The notes beneath the pieces are model-generated. The model saw only the letters and a list, made by a program, of their open reading frames with translations. It made no database searches and was not told the DNA's origin. Both the position numbers and the translations under genes were made by a program. A stretch of 64,000 nucleotides of DNA from Cunninghamia lanceolata (taxonomy: Eukaryota; Streptophyta; Pinopsida; Cupressales; Cupressaceae). The stretch spans positions 4,774,001 through 4,838,000 of the forward strand of contig BSBN01000252.1 in the NCBI GenBank assembly GCA_027924645.1. Direction: 5' to 3'. This document shows, piece by piece, positions 1 to 11,291 of the stretch (positions within the stretch are counted from its first letter, which is position 1; every line of letters starts with the position of its first letter).

Positions 1-199
1 GTGAAGAGAAGCACCGCTATGGATCACACACTAACAATGACTTATGAATTACTAGGTGACCACCACAAGTCACATGAAGCACATGGGATAGACAACTATG
101 TTGTAGTAGGTGGCTCATGGACCAAAGAGGAAGCATCGCAGGCTAGTGAGAACTATTAAATCACTAGGTGAGTTCCACACCAACAACCAAATATGCAAC

Positions 200-480
200 C
201 AAAAGAGAGCATAGTACAATGCATGCCCCCACCTTAAAGTGATTGCTAACTCCTATTAGGGAGCAATTTCTTTAAGGTAGAACAAATCACAAGTTGGTAT
301 GAGAGCTTTCAAGAAGCACATGCCCATAAGATATGTGTTTCTAAATAACTACATCATGCAAAGGGGGTTGCCCCTACAAAAGGAAAACCAAGGCAATGCT
401 ACATGCATGATACAAAATGGCTTGTGTAGTCATGGTATGACACCGAGCATAGCAACAAGGTGCCACATAAATCAAATCAT
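200..480. repeat. Inverted homology to 13965-14240
   Basis: The plus strand here matches the minus strand of about 13965-14240. Shared stretches include the region around TTAGGGAGCAATT, GGGGTTGCCCC and ATGGCTTGTGTAGTCATGG. The most likely reason is that two related elements (B, minus; A, plus) lie in opposite orientation. Confidence 0.7.
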
Positions 481-987
481 AAAAGAAAAAACAAGTAATA
501 ACACAAAGGGATCTAGTTAATTGGTGTCAGTATTGGAATGGTTGTATAATAGGAGATATCTCAAGACTATATATATTATATATATGGAACTATCATCATC
601 CACCAATTAGTAGAACTATGGAGTCAAAGGAAGAAGTATCACATAAAAGTAAAAATAATCATCCCTTGGGTCAACAAGGGTGAATGCCAAAACATTAGAT
701 ATGCCTTGAATTTCTCCCAAAGGACATAGCAACAAACAGGGTATGACGATAAGAAGAATGATGATACAAATAGAGAGAATGTCACAACAGATTCTGGCCC
801 CTTTGTATCCTTGCACCTACAAGTGTGTCAATGGTTATCCAAAGAGAGCTTAACAACACAATAATAATAATATTAATAATAATAATACTAATAATAATAA
901 GTAAAGCATCAAGCAACACATCATAGGGGAAACACAATCACGTACATGCATAACAAAGAAAATAAGGTACCTCACATGTGAGTCAAC

Positions 988-1551
988 CTAAAGATAGTCA
1001 TCCTCCTCCCAATCTAGTTTGTCATCCATTTTAAAAGGAGGACAAGATGCAAGAGGAACTATAGCATGTGATGTATATAGGACAAGAGCAATCCCTGTAA
1101 TAACTTTAGGTTTGGTAGCAGAATGTAGTACAATAGGTTTAATAGCAGCTTGTGAAGCGTCATCTTTCTTTGTAGGAGACACAATGGTAGTAGATGTCTC
1201 TTTGGTGTCCTTCAGTGATAAATGCTTATGAGTAGGGAGATTATTATCTCCTATGGAAACGTGAGTCATAGCATGATGACACTTCTTTCTTTCTCTTGCA
1301 ATCTTATTTCTCTTAGCTTTATTTATGATGTTCTTAAGTGGAATTGTAGCATCTTCTAACGCAGGTTCCTTTTCTCCTTTTGTTTTAGGAACATTAGAAA
1401 AAATAGGATGAATCGTTGAAGGAGGGGAGACTACGGGGTAAACATTCCTCAATTCGAGATTCTCTTCCTTCTCATCTTGTGAAACAAGTGGAAATATAGG
1501 AGCATCCTCATGTGGTTGAGAAACCTTGAGAAATAAAACTTGTGCAACCAA
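988..1551 (-). pseudogene. 187-codon ORF in element B, not recognised
   Basis: This is an open frame on the minus strand in the part of B that follows the protease in element order. It is rich in Lys, Ser, Thr and Pro in its first half and ends with an acidic tail (DDKLDWEEDDYL). I see no reverse transcriptase, integrase or zinc-knuckle motif. The ORF begins just after a stop at the end of another open frame in this stretch (1559-1843). It may be a fragment of the spacer between protease and polymerase in a gypsy polyprotein, or a chance open frame. Position and orientation favour a retroelement origin; the function is unknown. Confidence 0.3.
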
Positions 1552-2075
1552 TTGACCATCAGTAGTCTTTGTAGAGGTGCACGGAAAAAAAGTTATATTG
1601 TGATTGAGGGGAGGTTTGATTTGTGCATGAAGGTTGCCTCATTATCCTTGAAGTGATGGTAGAGGGGAAACCCTGGAATATTTGTAGCATTGTAAATTGT
1701 GTACACCACCATTTTACCCTTAGTTTATCTCCCAGATGGGCCTCAAATATTTGCACTTGATTATTAGGACCTATTTTAACCCCTTCTTGAGAATTAAGTG
1801 TGTAATACTTGATCCAAATGTACCAAACTTGGATAAGAATCATAAGGAAGAGCTAAGTGTACTTTAAGTGCCCTATTTCAGGGACTATGTGGCTAAAGGA
1901 CAAGGGCACCAAAGTGCCCTAGGCCACCTTGAGCCCTAGCCTAAATTGTGGCCTTGTCATCTTAGGCCCCTTAAAACATTCCTAATGTCAGCCTTGTGTG
2001 GTGTAATTATATAAAAATTAATGAGAATGCATATAGAAGTAAGTTATTCTATTCACTTGAAGATCTAGCTCTCTC

Positions 2076-2084
2076 TATAAAAAT
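2076..2084 (+). promoter_or_regulatory. Candidate TATA box in the 5' LTR of A
   Basis: TATAAAAAT lies in the LTR about 12 bases before the insertion point of N. The matching position of the 3' LTR reads TGTAGCAAAATC, so the motif is not conserved there. This is inference from sequence resemblance only. Confidence 0.3.
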
Positions 2085-2090
2085 GCTAGC

Positions 2091-2095
2091 ACTCT
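2091..2095. repeat. TSD of element N (ACTCT), left copy
   Basis: ACTCT directly precedes the TGTTG start of N and recurs at 9561-9565 directly after its CCAACA end. A perfect 5-bp duplication supports a complete insertion. Confidence 0.92.
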
Positions 2096-3206
2096 TGTTG
2101 AAATTAAGGAACACTTAGAGGGGGAATGAATCAGTGTTCTACAAAATTTATTATTATGTTCCTTTATTAATTTACCACATACATTCAAAAGAAAGAAGCA
2201 TGAACTTAAGAACAACAACAACAAGATCATCACACATGAACACCATGATTTTTACGTGGAAACCTGGTTAAGGGAAAACAACGGTGGGGATTAAGCCATA
2301 AGATTTTATACTCTTTTAAAAGTATTACAAATGGGAAGGAACATAGCTTTGGGCACACTACCCAGAGCTCACTGCTCAAAGGAGGTTCACTGCCTACAAG
2401 ATCAATTATAAAGAATTTGCTGAAACACTTGAACTGAAGAACAGTATCTGACAATGCAAGATTACAGTTTTGGTTAGGCTCAATATACTGACTTCACACA
2501 CTTCATCTCTCATTGCCCCATTTCACTGTTCTGCCATGATCCAGAGCTTAGATCTTTTTTATTTGCACTTGATACTCCCACACTTCACACTTGTCAGTTC
2601 ATATTCACACATCCATGTCTCTAAATGCTCGAAGCCATCAATGAGATATATCTGCAACATGAAATTTCATCAACTGCAATCAGCCTCAAGAAAACTTAGA
2701 AACTTTTTCAAGATCACTGTTCTGTCAGCTGAATCCATACACAAATATCAATGCGGACCAAAACCTATGTATTCAAGTCACCACACATGTCAGCCAATAC
2801 CACTGGATCTCATAAATTACTCAACAAACCATTTTTCTTAATCTGCACAAGGATTAAACACCAAGTCGGTTTGTTCTTCACTATACTAAACTATCTAACC
2901 AAAACCTGATACTCAAATGCTTGTAACTTTCAATCCCTTCATCACCAGAGGCTAATAATTTGGATTTAGGTAGCCCTAACATTCCTTAAAATTTCTTCAA
3001 ATCTACAACACAATATGATTACCTGTGGAGAAATGTGGACCAAAATTCTAAACCCTATCATATGCTCTGCTCCTATCTATCTGGACTTAGACAAATCTAC
3101 AATCTAACTTTCAATATGATCAAATGATACAATGTGGATGTGTAAGATAGATTTAGTTTCCATCAACGACAACACCTAACATGTCTAGTAGTGTCTCTTT
3201 CCAACA
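2096..3206 (-). repeat. Element N 3' LTR
   Basis: This 1,111-bp copy pairs with 8448-9560. The two are clearly homologous throughout, with scattered substitutions such as AACACTTAGAGGGGG against AACACTGAGAGTGGG. On the element's strand it starts TGTTGG and ends TTCAACA. Confidence 0.92.
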
Positions 3207-3220
3207 ATCTCCCCCTTTGG
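3207..3220 (-). other. Polypurine tract of N
   Basis: On the minus strand CCAAAGGGGGAGAT directly precedes the LTR start TGTTGG. This is the normal position for priming plus-strand DNA synthesis and fixes the element's orientation. Confidence 0.88.
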
Positions 3221-3336
3221 CATTGATAGCAACACTTAGTGAAAAATGACTAAGTGTTAGAACAACTTCCTCTTACTATGTACACTTATGATTTTCAATA
3301 CTTCCCCTTAGGTGAATTCCTCATTTTTCACTACTT

Positions 3337-3365
3337 TGTACTCCCCCTTTGACATCAATGGCAAA
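3337..3365 (-). other. Second PPT-like tract of N
   Basis: On the minus strand CCATTGATGTCAAAGGGGG repeats the PPT context about 135 bases inside the first one. A similar duplication exists in copia element G (63592-63655). Confidence 0.55.
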
Positions 3366-3444
3366 GGCTAAGATCTACATACCAAAATTCATCCAAAAAC
3401 TCTATGTACATGGGTGCATATATGAAACAATCCTTATGTCTTGT

Positions 3445-6400
3445 CTACATGAACTTAAATACATCACCAAAAATGTTTTTCAACAATGCCAATTCACTGT
3501 CCCAACTTTTCATCATGCTATCCAAAACTGAAATATGACCACTGAATAAAAATGCATGTGACTCTGCCTTCTGTAGATAAGTGGGATCACTTGTCAGAAC
3601 AACAGCTTGAGCTTCTATTAATGCATTGAACATTGTTTCTAACTTAGGGGAAATCAGTCCCCAGAGTTCACACATCCTTGCCACAATGTTTTCTTTTTCT
3701 TTCACCAATTTCTTTATTTCATCAATCAAGCTAATTACTTCACATTCTTGACTCACTGTAGATACTATCAAAGGATCAAAGGATTAAGATACATTTGACA
3801 ATTTTTCCTTGGACTCCTTTATTTTCTTCTCAATATCCTCTACAAATTTTGGCCAAGATAAAAAAACTTATACACATCTCCTCCTTCAATGAGGGCATTT
3901 TGAATACTCTTTACACTAGTATCTAACATAATTCTATCATTGTCAATCATTCCTTTCAATTCATAAATCTTTTATCATTAAATTCATTCAGGACTTTGAC
4001 TTCCACTAACTTTTCAAAAGACTCAAAGTGAGTACTTATAGAATTTATTAAGCTCTTCATCTAACCAGAAGGAGAATCAGATGAATCCTTTTGAAAAGTT
4101 GGCATAATTTTTTCCAAAATGCTGGAAGTAAGACCAAACAACCTTCTATCCTCAATGTGAGATTTTAGGATCTCCTCTCTTACCTTTGCTTGTGTAAATG
4201 ATGCTAACTTCAATTTTTGAACAAGGGAAAGAGTATCAAAATTGATAGGCCCTTGAATTAGATCCGGTTCATCAAATTCAAGCTTATCTTTATTAAGAAA
4301 TTTCTTCACTGCATCTGCAATGTCTCATGCCATGCATGCAGTTCCATCTTTCTTCTTCTGAGATTCATAATTTAGATCCTTGCCAATATCATCATTAGGA
4401 TTATCTTTCTCTTGTTCTTCAACACTCTTATCTGTTGATCTTCCTTGTCCTTAACTTCTTCTACTTTCTACTCTTTATTCTTCTTAGAATCACCTTCAGT
4501 AGGAGCATTTATTTCCATATTCGTCTCTACATTTTCTTCACCACATTGGTCTAAAGGAATTTGAGCATTCTCTGTACCATCAACATTATCTTCCTTCACC
4601 ATCTCTTCATCTCCTTTATTTAATATTTCCTCTTCTAGAATAGAGAAATTATGTACCTCATCTTGTTGCTCATTTTTCCTTAACTCTTCATCATTCGGAA
4701 TGGATGTATCATTAGCATCAATAGGTTCTTCAGTGACCACATAAAACTTATTCTTGTCCAGGGCTTTCTTTAGAATTTGTTATGTTTCTTTGATCGCTTC
4801 ATCAATGTCTCCAAGCATTAGCTTATTCATCCTAATTTTGCTTATGAATTCATCTTAAACTTCTTTGAAAATTTTATTTGCTTCCTTCCTAGAGATTATT
4901 GGACATAGACTGTACAACACATGTTCTCTTAGCTCCAAATCCTTTGCTTTAGCAACTTCTTTTCTCATCTCCAAAATGTCACTTAGACTCTTAGGGATTT
5001 GTGACAAAATTTACACAAGTGCTCTGTTGAATGCATTCAAGTACTTAATAGTAGCATTCTCCAAAATTTTCTTGTTGGCATCATCAAGGTTGTCATAATA
5101 TTCTATTATGGGCTTCAAATTCCCATGAACAGTTATTGTATTCACAATATCTTCAACTAACAAAGTGGATTTTTCAACATGAGTCCCAGTCTTTTGTCTT
5201 TTTCTTGCCTTTACATTTTTTAGAGGGCTTTTCTTTGGTAAAGTTTGATGCTTCTTCTTTCATTGACTTTGTTTCTTTCACTACTTCATCTGATTCTATC
5301 TCCTCATCATATTTTAGGCTCACGTACATTCTAGAGGCTTTTGTCTTCTTTCTCTTTCCTTCTTTACTAGATGGTTTATCTCCTAGTTTCTTTGTACTAG
5401 CAGACTTTGAGTGACCAGAGGTAGCAGTAGAACTTCTTGTTCTTCTTTGTTGGCTAGGGGAGGCTTCTAGAGCATAAGGTTGTTCATTGTCTAGCTTTTT
5501 TTCTTCAACTTGCTTGGCTCTCTTCCTAGCTTCTCTCATAGGTCCTTTGGTTATTCCAATACTTTCTACATACATTTCAACATGGAGTTTCAAATTAAGC
5601 TCACCATATGTACTGAATCTCTCAACTAAGGTATCTTTTGATTTGCTCAGAAGGTGTTGAGCATACATTTCTAGTATTTGTTCATCAACTTCATACCCCA
5701 TGGGCATGATCCATATAGTCCTTGGTTCAATTGCTTCCATCAAGCATTGATTTGTTTCCACCATTGAACAAATTGTATCCTTGTACTTTTCCACCACAGA
5801 CTTAGAGATTATTTCCCTTGATTGCATCATATTCTAGAATTTCTTGAAATATCCCCAAAGAGCAGTCCTTTGGGCATTGAAGTAACCAGTATTGTGCAAG
5901 TGCTCTCTTATTTGTATGGAAACATGCTTGTCACTAGTCTAATACATGCTTTTCATCCCAAGCAACTCATCATGAAATAAAAGAACAAGCACAAGACCAA
6001 TGTACCATACTTGAATGTATTCTTCTTATCCTTCTTGATATTGTTTAGATTCTCCATTAGCTAGTTTTGCAATAGCTCACACAAATCATAGTCAGTATTT
6101 TCTTTTAACATATGATAAGTAGCATAAATGGCTATACCAGACACTAAGTATTCCTTGCTAGAGTGGTATATCTTATATCCAATTTCCATAGATGCAAATT
6201 TGACATTTGGATCAATTATATCATTTATTGTCATTTCCCTCTTATCAAATTTTGAGCTAGTAGATTTAATTACAGTCTGATTCTTCACTGATTTTAGCAT
6301 TGATAATCCACTGGATGAGTTCAATCCTATTATGGCCTTGATGGAATCCTTAGTGATCTTAAATGGTTTCATCAACTACATAAATTCAACATGCATCTGA

Positions 6401-6726
6401 CTCAGTACATACCGGACCCACTCGTCCTTATCGAAGGATGGGAACTCAATAACCTAAATGAAACGTTTGTCTTCTAGCACCTTATACTCAAGTTTAAGAT
6501 CATAAATCTCATCCCTCAAGTGATTCTCAAACAAATCCAATAACTTTGAATTCCCAAACTCATCTATGCTAGCATGAATGTAAGCCCTAATATCTTCTAC
6601 GTGCAACACACCATGTGGAACATTAGAAAGGGCACCTAATGGATTGACCTCTATAGATTTGTATGGATACTTTTTGAATTTAGGTCAGCACCTTTTTGTG
6701 ATGTCAACAACCAATGGAGTAGCCAT
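3445..6726 (-). pseudogene. Element N ORF2: long unidentified reading frame, broken
   Basis: Reading the minus strand from an ATG at 6726, a frame of roughly 1,090 codons can be followed to a stop near 3445, interrupted by stops and frameshifts. The longest open pieces are 6061-6375 (104 aa), 5174-5830 (218 aa), 4468-4740 (90 aa, very acidic), 4061-4309 and 3445-3771. The N-terminal part (about 6726-5600) has mixed hydrophobic character. The middle is Lys/Ser-rich and low in complexity, the next part is Glu-rich, and the C-terminal part looks helical. There is no DD35E, YxDD, HHCC or D-[ST]-G motif. Weak resemblance of the 5700-6380 segment to the 'putative plant transposon protein' type of domain is only an impression. 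The function is unknown, but its length and position after gag suggest a real element-encoded protein. Confidence 0.55.
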
Positions 6727-7205
6727 ATATAGAGATTGCAAATTCAGAAAGCTTTACAGAGAATACCTTATTTTGAAGATTAGGGTTTTCACTTAGATAT
6801 CTTCTTCACACTTTAGTCTCTTGGAAATCTTCGCACAGAGGTTACCTTCCTTCTTTCTTCTTGGATGCAAAGTGATTCTGAAGTCACTTGAGTTTCTTTT
6901 TAACCTCCTCACACCTACTTTTTGATGTAATAATTTTTTTTCCCTAACACTTCTGGATACCCTATTTCTTGATACAATTTCTCATAGATTGCTCTGCAAG
7001 TTTCCACATCAACCTCTTTTCTTCCCAAAATTCTTTCAGATGATCTACATTAGGCCACTCTATCTTCTCTCATCATGCTAGATTCAAGCACCTACTTACT
7101 GGTAGGGGGAATTAGATTTTCAATGCACCTCCCCCTAACCCAGAGCTCCTATTTCAATTCCTAGAGGAATTACCAACACTGGATTTTGGTACAGAGCTAT
7201 CACCA

Positions 7206-8379
7206 TTATTCATTACACCTTTCTTTACCCATTTTTTTCATTTCATTCAGGATCTCATTAAGATCTACTTTGCCCTTGCCTTTATCTTGTCTCTGCACAT
7301 TTTGGTTTCTATTTACTGGACCTTTTCTATTATCATTCCTGCTTGTGAAGAATCTTGAAATATGACCAGATGTATTGCAATTAAAGCATGTAACATTTAT
7401 TTTATCATTTACTTGACTTTCTCTTGATCTACACTGATTAGCCATGTGTCCAAATCTATTGCATGCAAAATATTTGCCATTGAAATAATTGGCATTTCCT
7501 CTATTATTAGAGTTATTCATCATCATACTTCTACATTCATTGGATCTATGACCATACCTTTTACAATTGAAGCATTGATCAGAGAAGGATAGACCACTTT
7601 GATTCACTATACTTCTACACTGAATAACTCTATGACAAAATTTATTGCAATTGAAAAAATTTCCATTGAAGGATGGATACCTTTGAGCATTAGGTTGTTT
7701 GACCAGAGGTTTTTTAGGTTTGTTTCCTTGATTCCTTGATTTAGAATTTCTTTGACTAGATCTAGAGATTTCACCTTTCTCATATCCCAGACCATGCTTA
7801 TGATTTGCCTTCTTTTGAGTATCAAGCAGCAGCTCAATTTTAGCTGAGATTATCTTGAAATTCTCTTTGTATTCATTTGCAACTTCTAAGTCATGTTTGA
7901 TAATGATAATTTTCCTTTCAAGTTGTTCCTCATTATACCTAGTTTCTTGTAGATCATCACTCTAGATGGCCAATTATTCTATCCAATCTAAAACACTCTT
8001 CTATTCTTTCTTTTAGAGACTAATTCAGGTTTTCTTCAGTCTTCTTCTTTTCCTTTATTTCCTTGGTTAGCCTCATCACCCTAGATTCCATCTCATGTTT
8101 TAGGACAACAACTTCTTTTGCCAACTTCTCACATTCCTTTGTCTTCTCCTTCAAAGCCTTATCCATGCCATTGTCTTCCTTTTGATTTGTTAACTATTGA
8201 AGTAGCTCCTTCCTCTTTTCCATAGATTTTCTCTATTGTCCTTTTAAAGTCTGAATGAAATCCTCAGCATCTTTAAGGTTCTCTTGCAGTTCTTTGACTT
8301 CTTCTCTAGACTGATCAAGATCTTCTAAAGTAACTTGAATTTGTTCATTGATGCCATTAGAATACCTGAATGAACCCAT
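7206..8379 (-). pseudogene. Element N gag: coiled coil plus zinc knuckles
   Basis: The likely start is the ATG at 8379 (MGSFRYSNG), about 55 bases after the PBS. The first part (8379 to about 7860) is strongly charged and heptad-like, for example EDLDQSREEVKELQENLKDA, and probably forms a coiled coil. The C-terminal part carries four CCHC-like knuckles: CNKFCHRVIQC (about 7640), CFNCKRYGHRSNEC (about 7560), FACNRFGHMANQC (about 7450) and CFNCNTSGHISRFF (about 7370). The first and last are degenerate. The frame is broken by stops and at least one shift (7607-7837 against 7206-7607). Such proteins package retrotransposon RNA in virus-like particles. No capsid domain is obvious. Confidence 0.7.
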
Positions 8380-8433
8380 TGAAACACCTTCCCAAATCTT
8401 CCTCAAGTTGTTAAACTTTTTCCAAGGAACCTT

Positions 8434-8445
8434 GCTCTGATACCA
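8434..8445 (-). other. PBS of N, initiator Met-tRNA type
   Basis: On the minus strand TGGTATCAGAGC lies two bases after the LTR end TTCAACA, the standard position of a plant copia primer-binding site complementary to the 3' end of tRNA-iMet. Confidence 0.92.
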
Positions 8446-8447
8446 AT

Positions 8448-9560
8448 TGTTGAAATTAAGGAACACTGAGAGTGGGGGGGTGAATCAGTGTTCTACAAAA
8501 CTTATTATTATGTTCCTTTATTAATTTGCCACATACATTCAAAAGAAAGAAGTATTAACTTAAGAACAACAACAACAAGACCATCACACATGAACACCAA
8601 GACTTTTATGTGGAAACCCAATTAAGGGAAAACCACGGTGCGGGTTAACCCACATGATTTAATACTCTGTTAAAATTATTACAAATGGGAAGGCACATGC
8701 CTTCAAGCACACTGCTCAGAGGTCACTACTCAAAGGAGGTTCACTACCTACAAGATCAATTACAAAGAGTTCATTGAAACACTTGAACTAAACAATAGCA
8801 TCTAACAAAGTAAGATTACAATTTCGATGAGGCTCAATATATTGACTTCACACACTTCATCTCTCACTGCCATGTTTCACTTTTCTTCCATGATTCGGAG
8901 CTTAGATCTCTTTTCTCTGCACTTGATACTCCCACACTTTGCACTTATCACGTCATATTTGCACATCCATGTCTCTAAATGCTTGAACCCATCGATCATA
9001 AATAGATGTAACATGAAATTTCATCAACTATAGTCGGCCTCAAGAAAACTTAGAAACTTTTTCAAGATCATTGTTTTGTCGGTTGAATCCATGTACAAAC
9101 ATCAATGCAGACCAAAACCTATGTATTCAAGTCACCAGACATGTAGGCTAATACCACTAGATCTCATAATTTACTCAACCAACCACTTCTCTTAATCCGT
9201 ACAATATATAAACACCAAGTCAGCTTATTCTTAACCAGACTGAACTGTCTAACCAAAACCTAATACTCAGATGCTTGTAACTTTCAATCCCTTCATCATT
9301 GGAGGCTAAAACATTAGATTTAGGTAGCCTTGACATTCCTTAACATTCCCTTAGATCTGCAACACAATATTATTACTTGTGGAGAAATGCAGACCAAAAT
9401 GTTGAACCCTATCATATGCTCTATTCCTATATATCTGGACTTAGACAAATCTACAATCTGACTTTTGATATGATCAAATGATATAATGTAGATGTGTAAG
9501 ATAGATTTAGTTTCCATCAATGACAACACCTAACATGCCTAGCAGTGTCTCTTGCCAACA
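8448..9560 (-). repeat. Element N 5' LTR
   Basis: This 1,113-bp copy pairs with 2096-3206. Its end next to the PBS identifies it as the 5' LTR of a minus-strand element. Confidence 0.92.
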
Positions 9561-10328
9561 ACTCTCTCTCTCTCTATTTCTCTCTCATGCTCTGTATAAG
9601 ATCTCTATGGTGGATTATTGTTGTGGCACTAACATATTGTAGGCCTTGTGAAGATCTTGGAGGTTACACCAACTTCTTGAGTCAAGTTGTGACATTGTCG
9701 ACAAGCATACAAGGGTTTTCATTCTCATGATGACCTCTTTCCTTGATGCTTTGCTCTAGCATTCCATTCCATTCTATATCAGATTTGTCTCTACCCTCCT
9801 AGGGCATGCACTATTTATCATTCATATTTGGTATTGTGGAGGTGGAAACACCATTCATTGGGCTTGACTAAGGAAAGATCCTAAATAAAACTCCACCTTT
9901 TCCCTCTTTTCATGTGTGCAAGTCAGATGAATAGGTTTCAGAAGGTGATCTCCGAGAAGAAGACTAAGGTTGTTGGTATAGGCCTGACAGATTTTACATT
10001 TTTTAGAAACCCTAATTGGGGACTAAGGCACCCAAGAACACTTTTCCTAGGAATTATGACCTCTAGAATTAGGTTCTGAATAGTTTTCTAATCTTTTCTT
10101 TCCATTTGGTTTCTAGGTCTTTGTCAACTAGGGTTTTATGCCTTGACTCTAGCAAGTGATTGATTGGATTTGGTTAATTCCTTCTATTTACCACAAAAGG
10201 GAAGAACCCTTGTAGTTTGGCTCTCCTTCTAAGGTATAATCCAAGCTCAATTTGTGCCCCAAATGTTTTGTAGAAGAGGGTTTGACCTAGTTTGATCTAT
10301 TGAGCTAGTCTCTCTTTTCTACATTACA
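9561..10328 (+). repeat. Element A 5' LTR, second part
   Basis: This resumes the LTR of A after N. It matches 15545-16335, for example TCTCTATGGTGGATTAT, GTGGCACTAACATATTGTAGG and GAAGAGGGTTTGACCTAG. The first five bases are the second TSD copy of N. It ends ACATTACA. Confidence 0.9.
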
Positions 10329-10331
10329 TTT

Positions 10332-10345
10332 TGGTGAACCCATTG
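10332..10345 (+). other. Candidate PBS of A
   Basis: TGGTGAACCCATTG begins three bases after the LTR end. Position and the leading TGG fit a PBS, but I cannot assign the tRNA. Confidence 0.45.
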
Positions 10346-11291
10346 TTTCTTGCACTTTGCCACCCTTCTTGCATCATATTTGATATTTTCTCCACCTTAG
10401 ATCTGATTAGATTCAATTTATTCATCATTTTTCATTCTTTCATAGCTTAATTCTGCATGGTTTCATTGTTAGGGTTTGTAGAAAGCTTGGATTTTTAAAA
10501 AAATTAGGTAGTCTTCAACCTAGGGTTTGTAGACTAGCAAGTTGTATCAAATCTTCCTAAATTATTGAATTGATTAAAGGGTTTTAAGTTTTTTTACCCT
10601 TTCATCCTTTCTTTTCTAGGGCATCCTTGAATATTTGCATTGAAAAAAGTAAAAAATTAAGCAGTTTAGGCTTAGAAAAAGCCATATTTGTGCATTGTTT
10701 TCATTGAATATGTTGAAGATCATAATAGAAATATTTAAATCTCTGATTTTTGCATCATATATGATTCATTTTATAGGAGATAATCATTTCATGGTTTTCT
10801 GTCTTGCATTTAAAACTCTCATTTGGTAGGGTTTTGTTGAAGAACTTGCATTTTTGAAAAACCTAGTCGAAGTCAAAAACCTAGGGTTTGTAATGAAAAT
10901 CCTATTTCAGATTTTTTAGCTGTTGTAAACATTTAAAATCAGATATTAAATTGCTATATCATTTCATAAATTCCATTTTTGTTAAAAAATAAGACTTGCA
11001 TCAAAATTTATTTTGGTCTAGAATTAAGCATTTAAGATCTAGGGTTTGCTAGTAAACCCTAGCTAGTCTTGTATTTAGTGGATCTTAAAAAAAATGAAGA
11101 ATTTTTGCATTCAAGTGGACACATCATTTAAGCACTTCTTTTTCAAATACCACACATCCTACATTTGCAAGACTTAGTTGTTGTGGTTACCAAGGATATC
11201 ACAATTTTTGGAAGACCCCACTTCTCTTGCACTTGTAGGTCTTTAATTACAATCTTATTGTGATATTGGTTATACTTGGTAAACAAGGAAT
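10346..11291 (+). other. Untranslated leader of A
   Basis: This AT-rich stretch has repeated TAGGGTTT motifs and no open frame of note. It is the probable 5' leader of A. Confidence 0.5.

Larger units (their letters stand above)
1..1682 (-). mobile_element. Element B, left fragment: decayed Ty3/gypsy retrotransposon
   Basis: This is the downstream part of a minus-strand gypsy element whose gag and protease remnants lie at 16336-18133; the two pieces were separated by element A. The assignment rests on the TSD flanking A (ATATT at 1678-1682, ATATC at 16336-16340). It is supported by homology of bases about 200-480, in inverted orientation, to the 3' internal region of A (about 13965-14240), which suggests A and B belong to related families. 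No LTR end is visible, so B continues beyond the left edge. Bases 1-200 and 520-970 hold nothing I recognise apart from a short AAT-rich run near 860-900. Confidence 0.5.
1683..2095 (+). repeat. Element A 5' LTR, first part
   Basis: This part aligns with the start of the 3' LTR at 15131. Shared blocks include GTACACCACCATTTTA, TCAAATATTTGCACT and TTATTCTATTCA. It is cut at 2095 by the insertion of N and continues after 9560. Confidence 0.9.
2096..9560 (-). mobile_element. Element N: copia-type non-autonomous retrotransposon with gag and unknown ORF2
   Basis: N is a 7.5-kb element on the minus strand with two 1.1-kb LTRs, a perfect TSD, a Met-tRNA PBS and a polypurine tract. The termini (TGTTGG...TTCAACA on its own strand) resemble those of the copia elements F and G in this window. 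Its interior encodes a gag with several zinc knuckles, followed by a second long reading frame that matches no retroviral enzyme I know. No protease, integrase, reverse transcriptase or RNase H signature is present, so it must have moved using enzymes from another element. Confidence 0.9.
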
